From Defluviitaleaceae bacterium (GTDB lineage Bacteria; Bacillota; Clostridia; Lachnospirales; WRBF01), in the NCBI GenBank assembly GCA_009784685.1, contig WRBF01000001.1:1-64000 (forward strand): DNA of 64,000 nt, in the 5' to 3' direction. The notes beneath the pieces were generated by a model, which was given only the letters and a program-made list of their open reading frames with translations, was not told the origin of the DNA and ran no database searches. Below, piece after piece: positions 25,617 to 32,867 of this stretch. A program made the translations under genes and the position numbers. How positions within the stretch are numbered: position 1 is the first letter of the stretch; each line of letters begins with the position of its first letter.

Positions 25617-26277
25617 TTATGGATATTTAAGTCAATTGATAAGCATATTAATGCCGGGAACGGCGGATACGATATTTATGGTTTCAATTTCTTCACTATT
25701 CGCTATTTCTATCGGGCTTGGACTTGGTGTAGTGCTTTACATTACACAACCAGGCGGTGTTTGCGAAATAACCCTATTAAACAAGATTCTCGGAACTATA
25801 GTAAATATCGGTCGCAGCATACCTTTTGTAATCATCATCATCGCTGTGTTCCCGTTATCAAGGTTCATAGTAGGTACATCAATCGGGCGGACTGCTGCAA
25901 TTGTGCCTCTTACAATAGCGGCTATCCCTTTTGTTGCTAGGCTTGTTGAAGCAAACCTTAACGAACTTGGGCAAGGAATAGTAGAAGCTGCTGTTTCTGC
26001 GGGGGCAACGCCCATGCAAATAATATTCCGTGTGCTTTTGCCTGAGAGTGCATCAAGCCTTGTTTCGAGCTTTACACTAACAATTATAAGCTTAATAGGA
26101 TACTCAGCAATGGCAGGCACAATTGGCGGCGGCGGTCTTGGAGATGTAGCTCTGCGCCATGGATATCAAAGGTTCAGGACAGATATATTGATATTAACTG
26201 TTCTAATACTTGTAATATTAGTTCAGTTTATTCAAATAGTAGGTCAAATAATATCAAAGCGACTTGATAAAAGGTAA
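25600..26277 (+). CDS. metI: Methionine ABC transporter permease MetI
   Basis: Membrane channel subunit of MetNIQ. The 225-aa protein has about five hydrophobic spans and the permease motif EAAVSAGATPMQIIFRVLLPES that docks onto MetN, plus the MetI-like IGYSAMAGTIGGGGLGDVALRHGYQRF. The start overlaps the 3' end of metN by 17 nt, with GAGGTGATAT just upstream, so the subunits are coupled in translation. Next is metQ. Confidence 0.95.
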   Translation: MMQIFDYGYLSQLISILMPGTADTIFMVSISSLFAISIGLGLGVVLYITQPGGVCEITLLNKILGTIVNIGRSIPFVIIIIAVFPLSRFIVGTSIGRTAAIVPLTIAAIPFVARLVEANLNELGQGIVEAAVSAGATPMQIIFRVLLPESASSLVSSFTLTIISLIGYSAMAGTIGGGGLGDVALRHGYQRFRTDILILTVLILVILVQFIQIVGQIISKRLDKR

Positions 26278-26308
26278 TCTTTTGAAAATTGAGAGGAGTC
26301 AAAAAAAT

Positions 26309-27118
26309 ATGAAAAAATTAATATCGCTTATATGTATATGCTTACTGATTGCGACAATAGCTGTATTAACTGGTTGTGAATCAGCAGCAGATAATGAATT
26401 TGAAACGCTTGTAATAGGTGCAACTGCTGTGCCTCATGCGGAAATACTTGAGTTTATACGCACAGATATGTTAGAGCAGGGTATTAGTCTTGAAATTAGA
26501 GAGTTCAGCGATTTTTCCCTTGTTAACCCGGCTTTGCGTGATGGTCAAATTGATGTTAATTATTTCCAACATGCTCCGTTTCTTAACAATTTTGTTGAAA
26601 ACACCGGTGCGCCTTTAGTATCGGTATGTCAAATACATATTGAACCTATGGGTATTTATTCAAACAATCTTAATGATTTATCAGAAATACAACCAGGGTC
26701 TACTGTCGGGATACAAAATGATGCTACTAATCAAGCAAGGGCTCTTTTGCTTCTAGAAAATGTTGGGTTAATAACATTACGTGAAGGAGCAGGAGTTCTT
26801 GCTACAGTTCATGACATAGCAGAAAACCCGCTGGATCTTAATATTTTAGAAATTGATGCAGCTATGCTTCCACGAACGTTAAACGAGACAGCTATTTCGA
26901 CAATTAATACAAATTTTGCTCTTCAAGCAGGATTAAACCCAATGAACGATGCTCTGGCTATAGAAAATTCTGACTCCCCTTATGCAAATTTAATAGTAGT
27001 TAGAGAAGAAGACCTTAACAGGGAAGCCGTTCAAATATTATTAAGAACGCTTCAAACTGAAATGGTGAGGGAGTTTATTCTTGAAAATTACGAAGGTGCG
27101 GTTGTTCCTGTGTTTTAA
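26309..27118 (+). CDS. metQ: Methionine-binding lipoprotein MetQ (NlpA family)
   Basis: Substrate-binding lipoprotein of the MetNIQ importer. The N-terminus MKKLISLICICLLIATIAVLTGC has a typical lipobox (LTGC), so it should be lipid-anchored on the outer face of the membrane. VIGATAVPHAEILEFI and INYFQH-like VNYFQHAPFLNNF are NlpA-family hallmarks. The track starts 15 codons earlier inside metI; the ATG at 26309 follows GAGGAG and begins the signal peptide, so it is used (269 aa). No clear terminator follows. Confidence 0.94.
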   Translation: MKKLISLICICLLIATIAVLTGCESAADNEFETLVIGATAVPHAEILEFIRTDMLEQGISLEIREFSDFSLVNPALRDGQIDVNYFQHAPFLNNFVENTGAPLVSVCQIHIEPMGIYSNNLNDLSEIQPGSTVGIQNDATNQARALLLLENVGLITLREGAGVLATVHDIAENPLDLNILEIDAAMLPRTLNETAISTINTNFALQAGLNPMNDALAIENSDSPYANLIVVREEDLNREAVQILLRTLQTEMVREFILENYEGAVVPVF

Positions 27119-27189
27119 TTAGTAATTGTTTTCTTTGAACCATTTTCAAGTTAAACGGCTATAAGTAAAATTCATGCATACTTTTGGGA

Positions 27190-27252
27190 AAAAAGTCCAC
27201 TCTAAGCATTAAAGAAGTTTTAATAGTTTTAATGTTTAGAGGAGGACTTTTT
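27190..27252 (+). promoter_or_regulatory. Leader hairpin that buries the RBS of the D-Ala-D-Ala carboxypeptidase gene
   Basis: The arms 27190-27213 and 27228-27252 pair over about 23 bp, with one small internal loop and one G-U, around a 14-nt loop. The 3' arm contains the whole ribosome binding site (AGAGGAGGA) and ends in five T directly before the ATG. Folded, it would block ribosome entry or act as a terminator; what would open it is unknown. Confidence 0.6.
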
Positions 27253-28413
27253 ATGCGCTATAAAACATTTGTGATATTACTCATGACTACTATTTTGTTA
27301 AGCTGCAAAGCAGTGTTTGCAAACATCCCTGCTGCTGAAATAACAGTTGATGCAAGGTCTGCAATTTTGATGGAAGCCTCAACAGGAAAAATACTTGTAG
27401 ATCAAAACAAGCAGGAAAGACTGTCGATAGCTTCAATAACGAAAGTGATGACATTGCTGCTTGTTTACGAGGCGATAGACGAAGGAAGAATTAAATGGGA
27501 TGATATTGTTACGGTTAGTGACTATGCCGCAGGCATGGGCGGGTCTCAAATATTTCTTGAGCCAACGGAAAGGCAAACAGTTAGAGATTTAACCAAATCA
27601 GTTATAATTGCATCCGCTAACGACTCTGCCGTTGCCCTTGCTGAGTATGTTTCAGGCAGTGAAGAGGCGTTTGTGCAGCTTATGAACAAGCGTGCTTTAA
27701 GTCTTGGGATGACAGAGACCTCTTTCCAAAATTCATGCGGACTTGATGCTGACGGACATTACTCCTCGGCAGAGGATGTTGCAATTATGAGTCGTGAGCT
27801 TATTAATAATTTCCCCGAAGTGCTTGAAGTATCCTCTATTTGGATGGACTCAATAGTCCATAAAACAGCTAGAGGTGAAGAAGTATTTGGTCTTAATAAT
27901 ACAAATCGGTTAATTAAATCATATCAAGGCGCAGTAGGTCTTAAAACAGGGTCAACGGGTAATGCTTTGTTTTGCATATCGGCTGTGGCTGAAAGAGACG
28001 GTATGATGCTTATAGCCGTTATTTTAGGCGGACCTACATCTGAAATCAGATTCCATGAGGCGGCAAGGCTTTTTGATTATGGGTTTTCTAATTACTCGGT
28101 AATCGAAGGCGAATCTTCAGGAACGCCAAAAGGGATAATAAATGTTAACAAAGGAGCACAAGAACAAGTAGGCGTGTCAATAAAAACACAGATAAATTGC
28201 GTTATCCCTAAAGGAAAAAGCGTTGAACTTGAAAGCAAATTAGAGCTCCCGGAAAAAGTTGATGCACCAGTATTTATGGGTCAGAAAGTAGGGGAGATAG
28301 TGTACTTTGCAAATGGCAGTGAAGTAGGTAGGTCTGATCTTATTATAATGGAAGATGTGCCCAAAGCCGGGCTTACAGATAACTTACGAATGCTTTTTAG
28401 TAGATGGTTTTAA
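27253..28413 (+). CDS. D-alanyl-D-alanine carboxypeptidase (penicillin-binding protein 5/DacA family)
   Basis: Serine peptidase that trims the terminal D-Ala from peptidoglycan stem peptides. The catalytic triad motifs are SITK (Ser61/Lys64), SAN (121-123) and KTG (231-233). A signal peptide covers about residues 1-23; cleavage after VFA is likely, though LLSC could also serve as a poor lipobox. A C-terminal beta domain follows from about residue 290. The track extends in frame to a TTG at 27184, but the ATG at 27253 has GGAGGA 6 nt upstream and starts the signal peptide. Sporulating relatives carry several paralogues (DacA, DacB, DacF), so the exact type is open. Confidence 0.92.
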   Translation: MRYKTFVILLMTTILLSCKAVFANIPAAEITVDARSAILMEASTGKILVDQNKQERLSIASITKVMTLLLVYEAIDEGRIKWDDIVTVSDYAAGMGGSQIFLEPTERQTVRDLTKSVIIASANDSAVALAEYVSGSEEAFVQLMNKRALSLGMTETSFQNSCGLDADGHYSSAEDVAIMSRELINNFPEVLEVSSIWMDSIVHKTARGEEVFGLNNTNRLIKSYQGAVGLKTGSTGNALFCISAVAERDGMMLIAVILGGPTSEIRFHEAARLFDYGFSNYSVIEGESSGTPKGIINVNKGAQEQVGVSIKTQINCVIPKGKSVELESKLELPEKVDAPVFMGQKVGEIVYFANGSEVGRSDLIIMEDVPKAGLTDNLRMLFSRWF

Positions 28414-28452
28414 TATTAAATAGCAGATACTAAATCAGTAACAAGTCCTAAG

Positions 28453-28535
28453 CCCCTTTCATACAATACAGAAGAGGTGTACAACTCATACTATTGCTTT
28501 TAGAAAGAGATAGTATCCACTATGTATGAAAGGGG
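28453..28535 (+). promoter_or_regulatory. Leader inverted repeat covering the RBS of the 107-aa gene
   Basis: A perfect 13-bp inverted repeat: cccctttcataca (28453-28465) and tgtatgaaagggg (28523-28535). The second arm contains the ribosome binding site of the gene at 28544. Between them a 7-bp stem (atactat/atagtat) forms an inner hairpin, so the leader can fold into a long structured arm. Confidence 0.6.
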
Positions 28536-28543
28536 AAAATGAT

Positions 28544-28867
28544 ATGATGGATAGAAGTGCCAATGGTATTATTGAGTGCCTAATGCCGCATATAGGCAGG
28601 ACTGTTACAGTGTTTACTGAAAGCGGAGGTATTTCCGGGTCTGGTTTTACGGGCGTTTTATTAACAGCAGACTTTGGTTGTATAAGACTTCTTGCAAGTA
28701 TCGGCGCACCGCCTGCATGTCCAATCGGAAGCACTTGCCTTGATTCGTTTAGTCCGGGTCTTGGAAGAAGTGGTCCTGAAGGCGCACCGTTTTTCGGCAA
28801 CCCAATGGGCGCAATTTGTGTAATTCCAACTGATGCTATTGTATGCTTTACGCATAATGCGATTTAG
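28544..28867 (+). CDS. Small Cys/Gly-rich protein of unknown function
   Basis: Product of 107 aa (MMDRSANGIIECLMPHIGRTVTVFTESGG...). The first half looks like a small beta-barrel (TVTVFTESGGISGSGFTGVLLTADFGCIRLL). The second is loop-like, with several Cys, Gly and Pro (ACPIGSTCLDSF, FFGNPMGAICVIPTDAIVCFTH). Similar short proteins occur, to my recollection, in spore-forming Clostridia, but no role is established. The track begins at 28526; AGGGG lies 8 nt before the ATG at 28544, so that start is chosen. The ribosome binding site is within an inverted repeat. A strong UUCG-loop terminator follows. Confidence 0.7.
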   Translation: MMDRSANGIIECLMPHIGRTVTVFTESGGISGSGFTGVLLTADFGCIRLLASIGAPPACPIGSTCLDSFSPGLGRSGPEGAPFFGNPMGAICVIPTDAIVCFTHNAI

Positions 28868-28889
28868 TAAAATACAGTACGATTATATT

Positions 28890-28917
28890 GGGGCGATGTT
28901 CGCATCGCCCCTTTTTT
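28890..28917 (+). terminator. Intrinsic terminator with UUCG loop
   Basis: Perfect 9-bp stem GGGGCGATG/CATCGCCCC closed by a TTCG tetraloop and followed by TTTTTT: a textbook terminator for the 107-aa gene. Confidence 0.95.
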
Positions 28918-28930
28918 CGTATAGCATATA

Positions 28931-28959
28931 TCGACAAACTTTTAACTATATGGTATAAT
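28931..28959 (+). promoter_or_regulatory. Promoter of the selenoprotein gene
   Basis: TCGACA (28931-28936), 17-nt spacer, TATAAT (28954-28959), 29 nt before the ATG at 28989 and just after a terminator. The selenoprotein gene therefore forms its own short transcription unit. Confidence 0.7.
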
Positions 28960-28988
28960 TACACAAGAACCGACAGGAGGACAGTAGC

Positions 28989-29267
28989 ATGAAAAAAATA
29001 ATAATTTATGGAAGCTCACATTGACCGGGCTGTGAGCCGGTGAAAGAGGTTCTTTCCCAAAGAAATATTAAGTATGCATATGTTGATATTACATCGGGTA
29101 TGTTTGGGCTTAAAAACTTTTTAAAGATTAGGGATAATAATGAGAGTCATGCAAAATTACGAGTAAATGGCTTGGTTGGTATTCCAACATTAGTCGTTGA
29201 TGATAAAAGCTATTTAATATCAGGTCCAGAGGCTATGGAACATCTTGTTGAAGAGCTTGAGTTATAG
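28989..29267 (+). CDS. Glutaredoxin-like selenoprotein (in-frame UGA read as selenocysteine)
   Basis: The ORF track shows only the part after 29040. Reading from the ATG at 28989, which has AGGAGG at good spacing, gives MKKIIIYGSSH-UGA-PGCEPVKEVL and an open frame to 29267 (92 residues). The UGA is codon 12, exactly where glutaredoxin-related proteins (COG4545 type) have the first Cys of CPxC, giving UPGC. The rest is a normal glutaredoxin fold with the cis-proline segment LVGIPTLVVDD. A SECIS-like hairpin lies 14 nt after the UGA. Selenocysteine should make it a reactive thiol-disulfide oxidoreductase; its partner is unknown. SelA, SelB, SelC and SelD must be encoded elsewhere. Confidence 0.92.
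29039..29058 (+). promoter_or_regulatory. Bacterial SECIS-like hairpin
   Basis: RNA GG-U-GAAAG-AGGUU-CUUUC-CC: a 5-bp upper stem, two outer G-C pairs, a bulged U on the 5' side and a loop with GG. Bulged U and loop GG are the features SelB recognises in E. coli fdhF. The loop G is about 23 nt after the UGA, within the usual range. An overlapping 7-bp stem (gctcaca/tgtgagc) places the UGA in its loop as an alternative fold. Confidence 0.85.
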
Positions 29268-29277
29268 ATAATGCTGC

Positions 29278-29312
29278 AAAAGAGTAGGTAGGGTAATCCT
29301 GCCTCTTTTTTG
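29278..29312 (+). terminator. Terminator after the selenoprotein gene
   Basis: Stem GGTAGG/CCTGCC (one G-U) inside an outer A/T-rich pairing, with six T following on the plus strand. It lies between the selenoprotein and the convergent alarmone synthetase gene. Confidence 0.7.
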
Positions 29313-29317
29313 TGGTA

Positions 29318-29956
29318 TTATCCGCTATCATTGTTTATCAATGATATAATCTCATGTATCAAGAACATTCGATCATCTAACTCAGCGATTTTATCAGCAC
29401 AGATTATAAGTTCATCGCTTAAATGCTTTGGTATTTGCTCCTTATATTTGTATTTGGCTTGATGTTCAAGTGTAGCCCAAAAATTCATAGCCTCTGTACG
29501 TATTTGGATTTCTATAGGTAAAGTTTCTGTTTTACCGGAGTGATATATCTCAATTTCCATAATGATATGGTAACTTCGATACCCGCTATGCTTAGGGTTA
29601 GTTACATAATCCTTTTCGCTTATGATATTTCCGTCCGGCATTGATCTGATAAGCTCTGCCAAAAAATAAATATCCTTAGCATACGGACAAATAATCCGGA
29701 TGCCGGCTATGTCGTTTAAATGATTTTTTGCATTTTTCGCAGTCAATTCAACGCCTTGCTTATGTAATTTGCTTGCAATACTTTCAGCAGATTTAATACG
29801 CCCAGTTATATACCCAATAGGGTTAGTGTTTTGGTAATACTTATGGGCTTCGTGGATAATGTTTAACTTTGTTAACATTGTTCTATGCACCCATTCATAT
29901 GAAAGAAGAAGCTCTTTAAGCAGCTTAAATTCATTGTCGTTAAACCGTGCAGACAT
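29318..29956 (-). CDS. Small alarmone synthetase (RelQ/YjbM-type GTP pyrophosphokinase)
   Basis: Single-domain (p)ppGpp synthetase of 212 aa without the hydrolase, TGS or ACT domains of RelA/SpoT. The core ITGRIKSAESIASKLHKQG, LNDIAGIRIICPYAKDIY, KDYVTNPKHSGYRSYHIIMEI and LPIEIQIRTEAMNFWATLEHQAKYKYK holds the substrate-binding residues. The sequence fits the RelQ/SAS1 branch. The ATG follows GGAGG at good spacing. It is the last gene of an apparent mscS-response regulator-histidine kinase-relQ operon, so it may be induced by envelope or osmotic stress. Confidence 0.92.
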   Translation of the reverse strand: MSARFNDNEFKLLKELLLSYEWVHRTMLTKLNIIHEAHKYYQNTNPIGYITGRIKSAESIASKLHKQGVELTAKNAKNHLNDIAGIRIICPYAKDIYFLAELIRSMPDGNIISEKDYVTNPKHSGYRSYHIIMEIEIYHSGKTETLPIEIQIRTEAMNFWATLEHQAKYKYKEQIPKHLSDELIICADKIAELDDRMFLIHEIISLINNDSG

Positions 29957-29973
29957 TTGTTATTACCTCCGAT

Positions 29974-31023
29974 TTATTTTAGGGGAAGTGTTAAGGTGAA
30001 AACTGCCCCAGTACCTGAGCAATTTTCCGCTGCTACATGACCTTCATGTTGGTCAGCTATTGACTTTACAATGGCAAGTCCAATACCTGTATTACCGCCT
30101 TTACCCTTATAAAAGCGCTCGAAAACATGCGGCAAAGTTTCGGATTCTATGCCGTTGCCGTCATCTGTCACACTTATTTGTATTTGTTTATCTTTTTTAC
30201 GGCACGATATCACAATTTCAGATATTGCGTAACGTATTGCGTTGGAAATAAGATTGTCAACTGCCCTTGATATAAGCTCGGTCACACATTCATATGAAAT
30301 TTCACCTTTATCAAGGTCAAAAATAAACTTAACTTGCTTTTTGTCTGCTATTACTTGTTGACGTGCGGCACATTCTTTAATAATTTTAATCAAATCCGAT
30401 TTTTCTGTGTTGTATGCCGTAGTAATATTGTCAATTTTTGCAATATACAGCAAATCAGTAACCAAATCCGATAACCTGTCTGTTTCCTTTAAAATTGTTT
30501 CGCCTGCTTTTTTAGGCTCCATAAGCCCATAAACTATACCTTCCGCATAAACTTTGATAGACATTAGGGGCGTTCGTAATTCATGTGATGCATTTTGGAA
30601 AAAATCCTTTTGCATTTTGTCATGAGCTCCTAACTGTCTTACAGACTTATTAAAAGCAGCATTTAGGCTTTCTATTTCCATGTCTTGAAATTCAAAATCA
30701 TTAGTTTCAAAATTACCTTTACCTATGCCAAGTGCAAATTTACTTAATTTTTCAATAGGGCGTGTTATTGAGTTAGATAGAAAATAAGTAACAACCACTG
30801 AAACTACAAACATTATAGCAACAAGTGCAATAAGCGTGGCTCCTGCTCTGCCTGTTACTGCTTCTTCCGCAACATGGTAATCATAATCGCCGGAAGTAAA
30901 TAACCTTATGATGATATTGAAGATAATCCCCGTGAGCAAGAAAGAAAAAAACAGCACAGAGGAAAAGGCGGCAAGAATTCTTTGACGCAATCTTGTTTTC
31001 TTTTTATCATTATTTGATCTCAT
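29974..31023 (-). CDS. Sensor histidine kinase, membrane-bound
   Basis: Product of 349 aa. Two membrane spans (about 18-40 and 62-82) flank a very short outer loop of around 20 residues, as in intramembrane-sensing kinases. A HAMP segment (SNSITRPIEKLSKFALGIGKGNFE) follows, then HisKA with FFQNASHELRTPLMSIK (His147) and HATPase_c with DNLISNAIRYA, DDGNGI and GIGLAIVKSI. With almost no extracellular domain the signal may be membrane stress. It starts 5 nt after the response regulator stop; their pairing is certain from context, but that regulator lacks an output domain. Confidence 0.93.
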   Translation of the reverse strand: MRSNNDKKKTRLRQRILAAFSSVLFFSFLLTGIIFNIIIRLFTSGDYDYHVAEEAVTGRAGATLIALVAIMFVVSVVVTYFLSNSITRPIEKLSKFALGIGKGNFETNDFEFQDMEIESLNAAFNKSVRQLGAHDKMQKDFFQNASHELRTPLMSIKVYAEGIVYGLMEPKKAGETILKETDRLSDLVTDLLYIAKIDNITTAYNTEKSDLIKIIKECAARQQVIADKKQVKFIFDLDKGEISYECVTELISRAVDNLISNAIRYAISEIVISCRKKDKQIQISVTDDGNGIESETLPHVFERFYKGKGGNTGIGLAIVKSIADQHEGHVAAENCSGTGAVFTLTLPLK

Positions 31024-31028
31024 TATTT

Positions 31029-31445
31029 TTATCCATTTCGTCCAAAATGTAGTTCATCATACGCCTTTTTTTCAAACTCCATGCGCCTAAAAATAGCATT
31101 AATCCTCATAGTAAGTGCCATAGGGCTGAAAGGTTTTGTTAAATAATCATCGCTGCCTAAATCCAAACCGGTAGCATAATCTAAGTCGCTATCTCTTGCA
31201 GTAAGCATTATTATTGGTACGGTGCTAACCTTGCGTAATTCTTTGCATACTATGAAGCCATTAGAACCGGGCATCATTACATCTAAGACTACCAAATCTG
31301 CAGGCTTTTCTGAAAAAGCTTCAAGAAGCAAATCACCATTTTCAAAATCTTCAACAGTATATCCTGCACTCTCTAAAAATGCCTTAATACCAAGCCTTAT
31401 CGTGGTTTCATCATCAGCAATATAGATTTTTTTTGCTTCGTTCAA
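31029..31445 (-). CDS. OmpR-type response regulator truncated to its receiver domain
   Basis: Product of 138 aa. The receiver is complete: acidic pair DD (11-12), phospho-acceptor Asp55 in VVLDVMMPGSNG, Thr82 and Lys104 in KPF. After the receiver the sequence runs LTMRINAIFRR...ELHFGRNG and stops; LHFG is where OmpR/PhoB proteins pass into their winged-helix DNA-binding domain, which is missing. The kinase begins 5 nt later, so no space remains for it. The track start at 31454 leaves no spacing from AAGGG; the TTG at 31445 has about 9 nt. It may act by protein contacts or be decayed. Confidence 0.88.
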   Translation of the reverse strand: MNEAKKIYIADDETTIRLGIKAFLESAGYTVEDFENGDLLLEAFSEKPADLVVLDVMMPGSNGFIVCKELRKVSTVPIIMLTARDSDLDYATGLDLGSDDYLTKPFSPMALTMRINAIFRRMEFEKKAYDELHFGRNG

Positions 31446-31462
31446 AAAAATCAACCCTTTAT

Positions 31463-32275
31463 TTATAAAATTGTTTTTGTTGCAATTTGAATTCTTTCTT
31501 TCTCAAGTTCTTGAAGAATATTTTTGCGTGCATCACTGCAAGCGATAAAATTGTTAGAAACACTTGCTGTCCACATACTTGAACGTAATTCTACACCATA
31601 AAGCCCAAGAGCACGCACAAAAACCGGCACTTTCGGATTAGTTTGTTGCTGTTCTAATGTACGTGTATCTACAAAATCCCTATGTTCCCCTATAACATTT
31701 GCCATAATTTCACAGGCTTTTGGAACATCAGAGCCATACGAAATAATAACATCTATAAAGGATGAAGCCTGTGCGCTGTTGAAATTTGCGTTCTCAATAA
31801 GTTCTTTATTTAGAACTGAATTTGGCACTATTATCCGGCTGTTCATAAAAGTACGTATAACTGTGTGTCTGATTGTGATGTCTTCAACAAAGCCTGTAAT
31901 GTCAGAATTTACAAGATGCACACGGTCGCCGACCTCGAACGGTTTTGAAATTGATATAAATAACCCATTAAAAGCGTTTCCAAGAGATTCCTGTGCTGCA
32001 AGACCTATTGTTATTGCAACTATACCCGAACCGGCAATTAAAGCAGCAGCAGCATCTGCAAATTGAGGGAATCGACCTAATGCAAGAACAATGCCCACAA
32101 CCCAAATGACTGCGCTAAGCACATTCTTAATAAATTTTTGGTAGATCGTATTCCTCCCAAAAATCCCCCAAATTATTCGAAAAATTTTTGTAACAAACAA
32201 AGTAGATAACAATGTTGCAATTACACGCGCTATAATCCAACCAGAGTATTCGCTGTAAAGGAAGTTGTGTAACAT
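31463..32275 (-). CDS. MscS-family mechanosensitive ion channel
   Basis: Membrane channel of 270 aa that opens under membrane tension to release solutes. Three membrane spans (about 12-30, 50-68 and 73-100) are followed by the cytoplasmic beta and alpha/beta domains. The pore helix GIVAITIGLAAQESLGNAFNGLFISISKPFEVGDRV is diagnostic. It is the first gene of a minus-strand run with the two-component genes and the alarmone synthetase; the gap to the receiver gene is only 17 nt. Confidence 0.93.
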   Translation of the reverse strand: MLHNFLYSEYSGWIIARVIATLLSTLFVTKIFRIIWGIFGRNTIYQKFIKNVLSAVIWVVGIVLALGRFPQFADAAAALIAGSGIVAITIGLAAQESLGNAFNGLFISISKPFEVGDRVHLVNSDITGFVEDITIRHTVIRTFMNSRIIVPNSVLNKELIENANFNSAQASSFIDVIISYGSDVPKACEIMANVIGEHRDFVDTRTLEQQQTNPKVPVFVRALGLYGVELRSSMWTASVSNNFIACSDARKNILQELEKERIQIATKTIL

Positions 32276-32446
32276 AGGTTATTAGTCTCCATTCATAAAA
32301 AACTAGAAGCTCTCATATCGAGGGTAGAGCAAAAGCAGTCGAACTGCGTCAGATATTTATTCGCTAAAGACAACTTTTCAGAATAATTATGGATAAATTT
32401 TGCAACGAAAACAGTTTTAAATGTATTCGGCTTCGATGCATGTTAT
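32276..32446. other. Intergenic region before mscS, no gene seen
   Basis: The 171 bases between the DUF2809 gene and mscS presumably carry the mscS operon promoter on the minus strand. I see no clear hairpin terminator, tRNA or small ORF with a ribosome binding site. Confidence 0.4.
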
Positions 32447-32836
32447 TTATGATAACTTATCTAACTTTTTACTTTCTCTTAATTCATACAAATTTACGAC
32501 AACGCATCCTAAAAAATACATTACTATGTCCCACCAGTCAAACGTAACTCCTATAACCACTCTAGCGATCTGAGAATGCCCGAGCCCTATCATATATACT
32601 AATCCGAAATACTGCATAATCTCTACTAAAACAGCAAATGCGAAAATGTACAACCAAAGAAATTTAAGTCTGTTCCGAAGAAAAATGCGCATAAGACAAT
32701 AGATGAAAAGAACAATCAAAATATCCCCGAAGTGATTTCTAATAAATCCACTTTCCACAAAAAGAGCTATTAGCACTATAACAATAAGAAAGATCATAGA
32801 TGCTGTAAAATACTTGAAACTAAAAGCAATTTTCAT
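32447..32836 (-). CDS. DUF2809 family membrane protein
   Basis: Small integral membrane protein of 129 aa with about four hydrophobic spans. YIFAFAVLVEIMQYFGLV and FDWWDIVMYFLGCVVV are the conserved DUF2809 segments, with Glu-Met-x-Gln and Asp-x-x-Asp-like acidic residues inside the membrane. The family has no known function. GAAGG lies about 10 nt before the ATG. It is 31 nt after the methionine gamma-lyase-like gene and may be the last gene of the long mutS-mutL-miaA unit. Confidence 0.85.
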   Translation of the reverse strand: MKIAFSFKYFTASMIFLIVIVLIALFVESGFIRNHFGDILIVLFIYCLMRIFLRNRLKFLWLYIFAFAVLVEIMQYFGLVYMIGLGHSQIARVVIGVTFDWWDIVMYFLGCVVVNLYELRESKKLDKLS

Positions 32837-32867
32837 AAATAATTATACCTTCACTTTAATTGAAATC

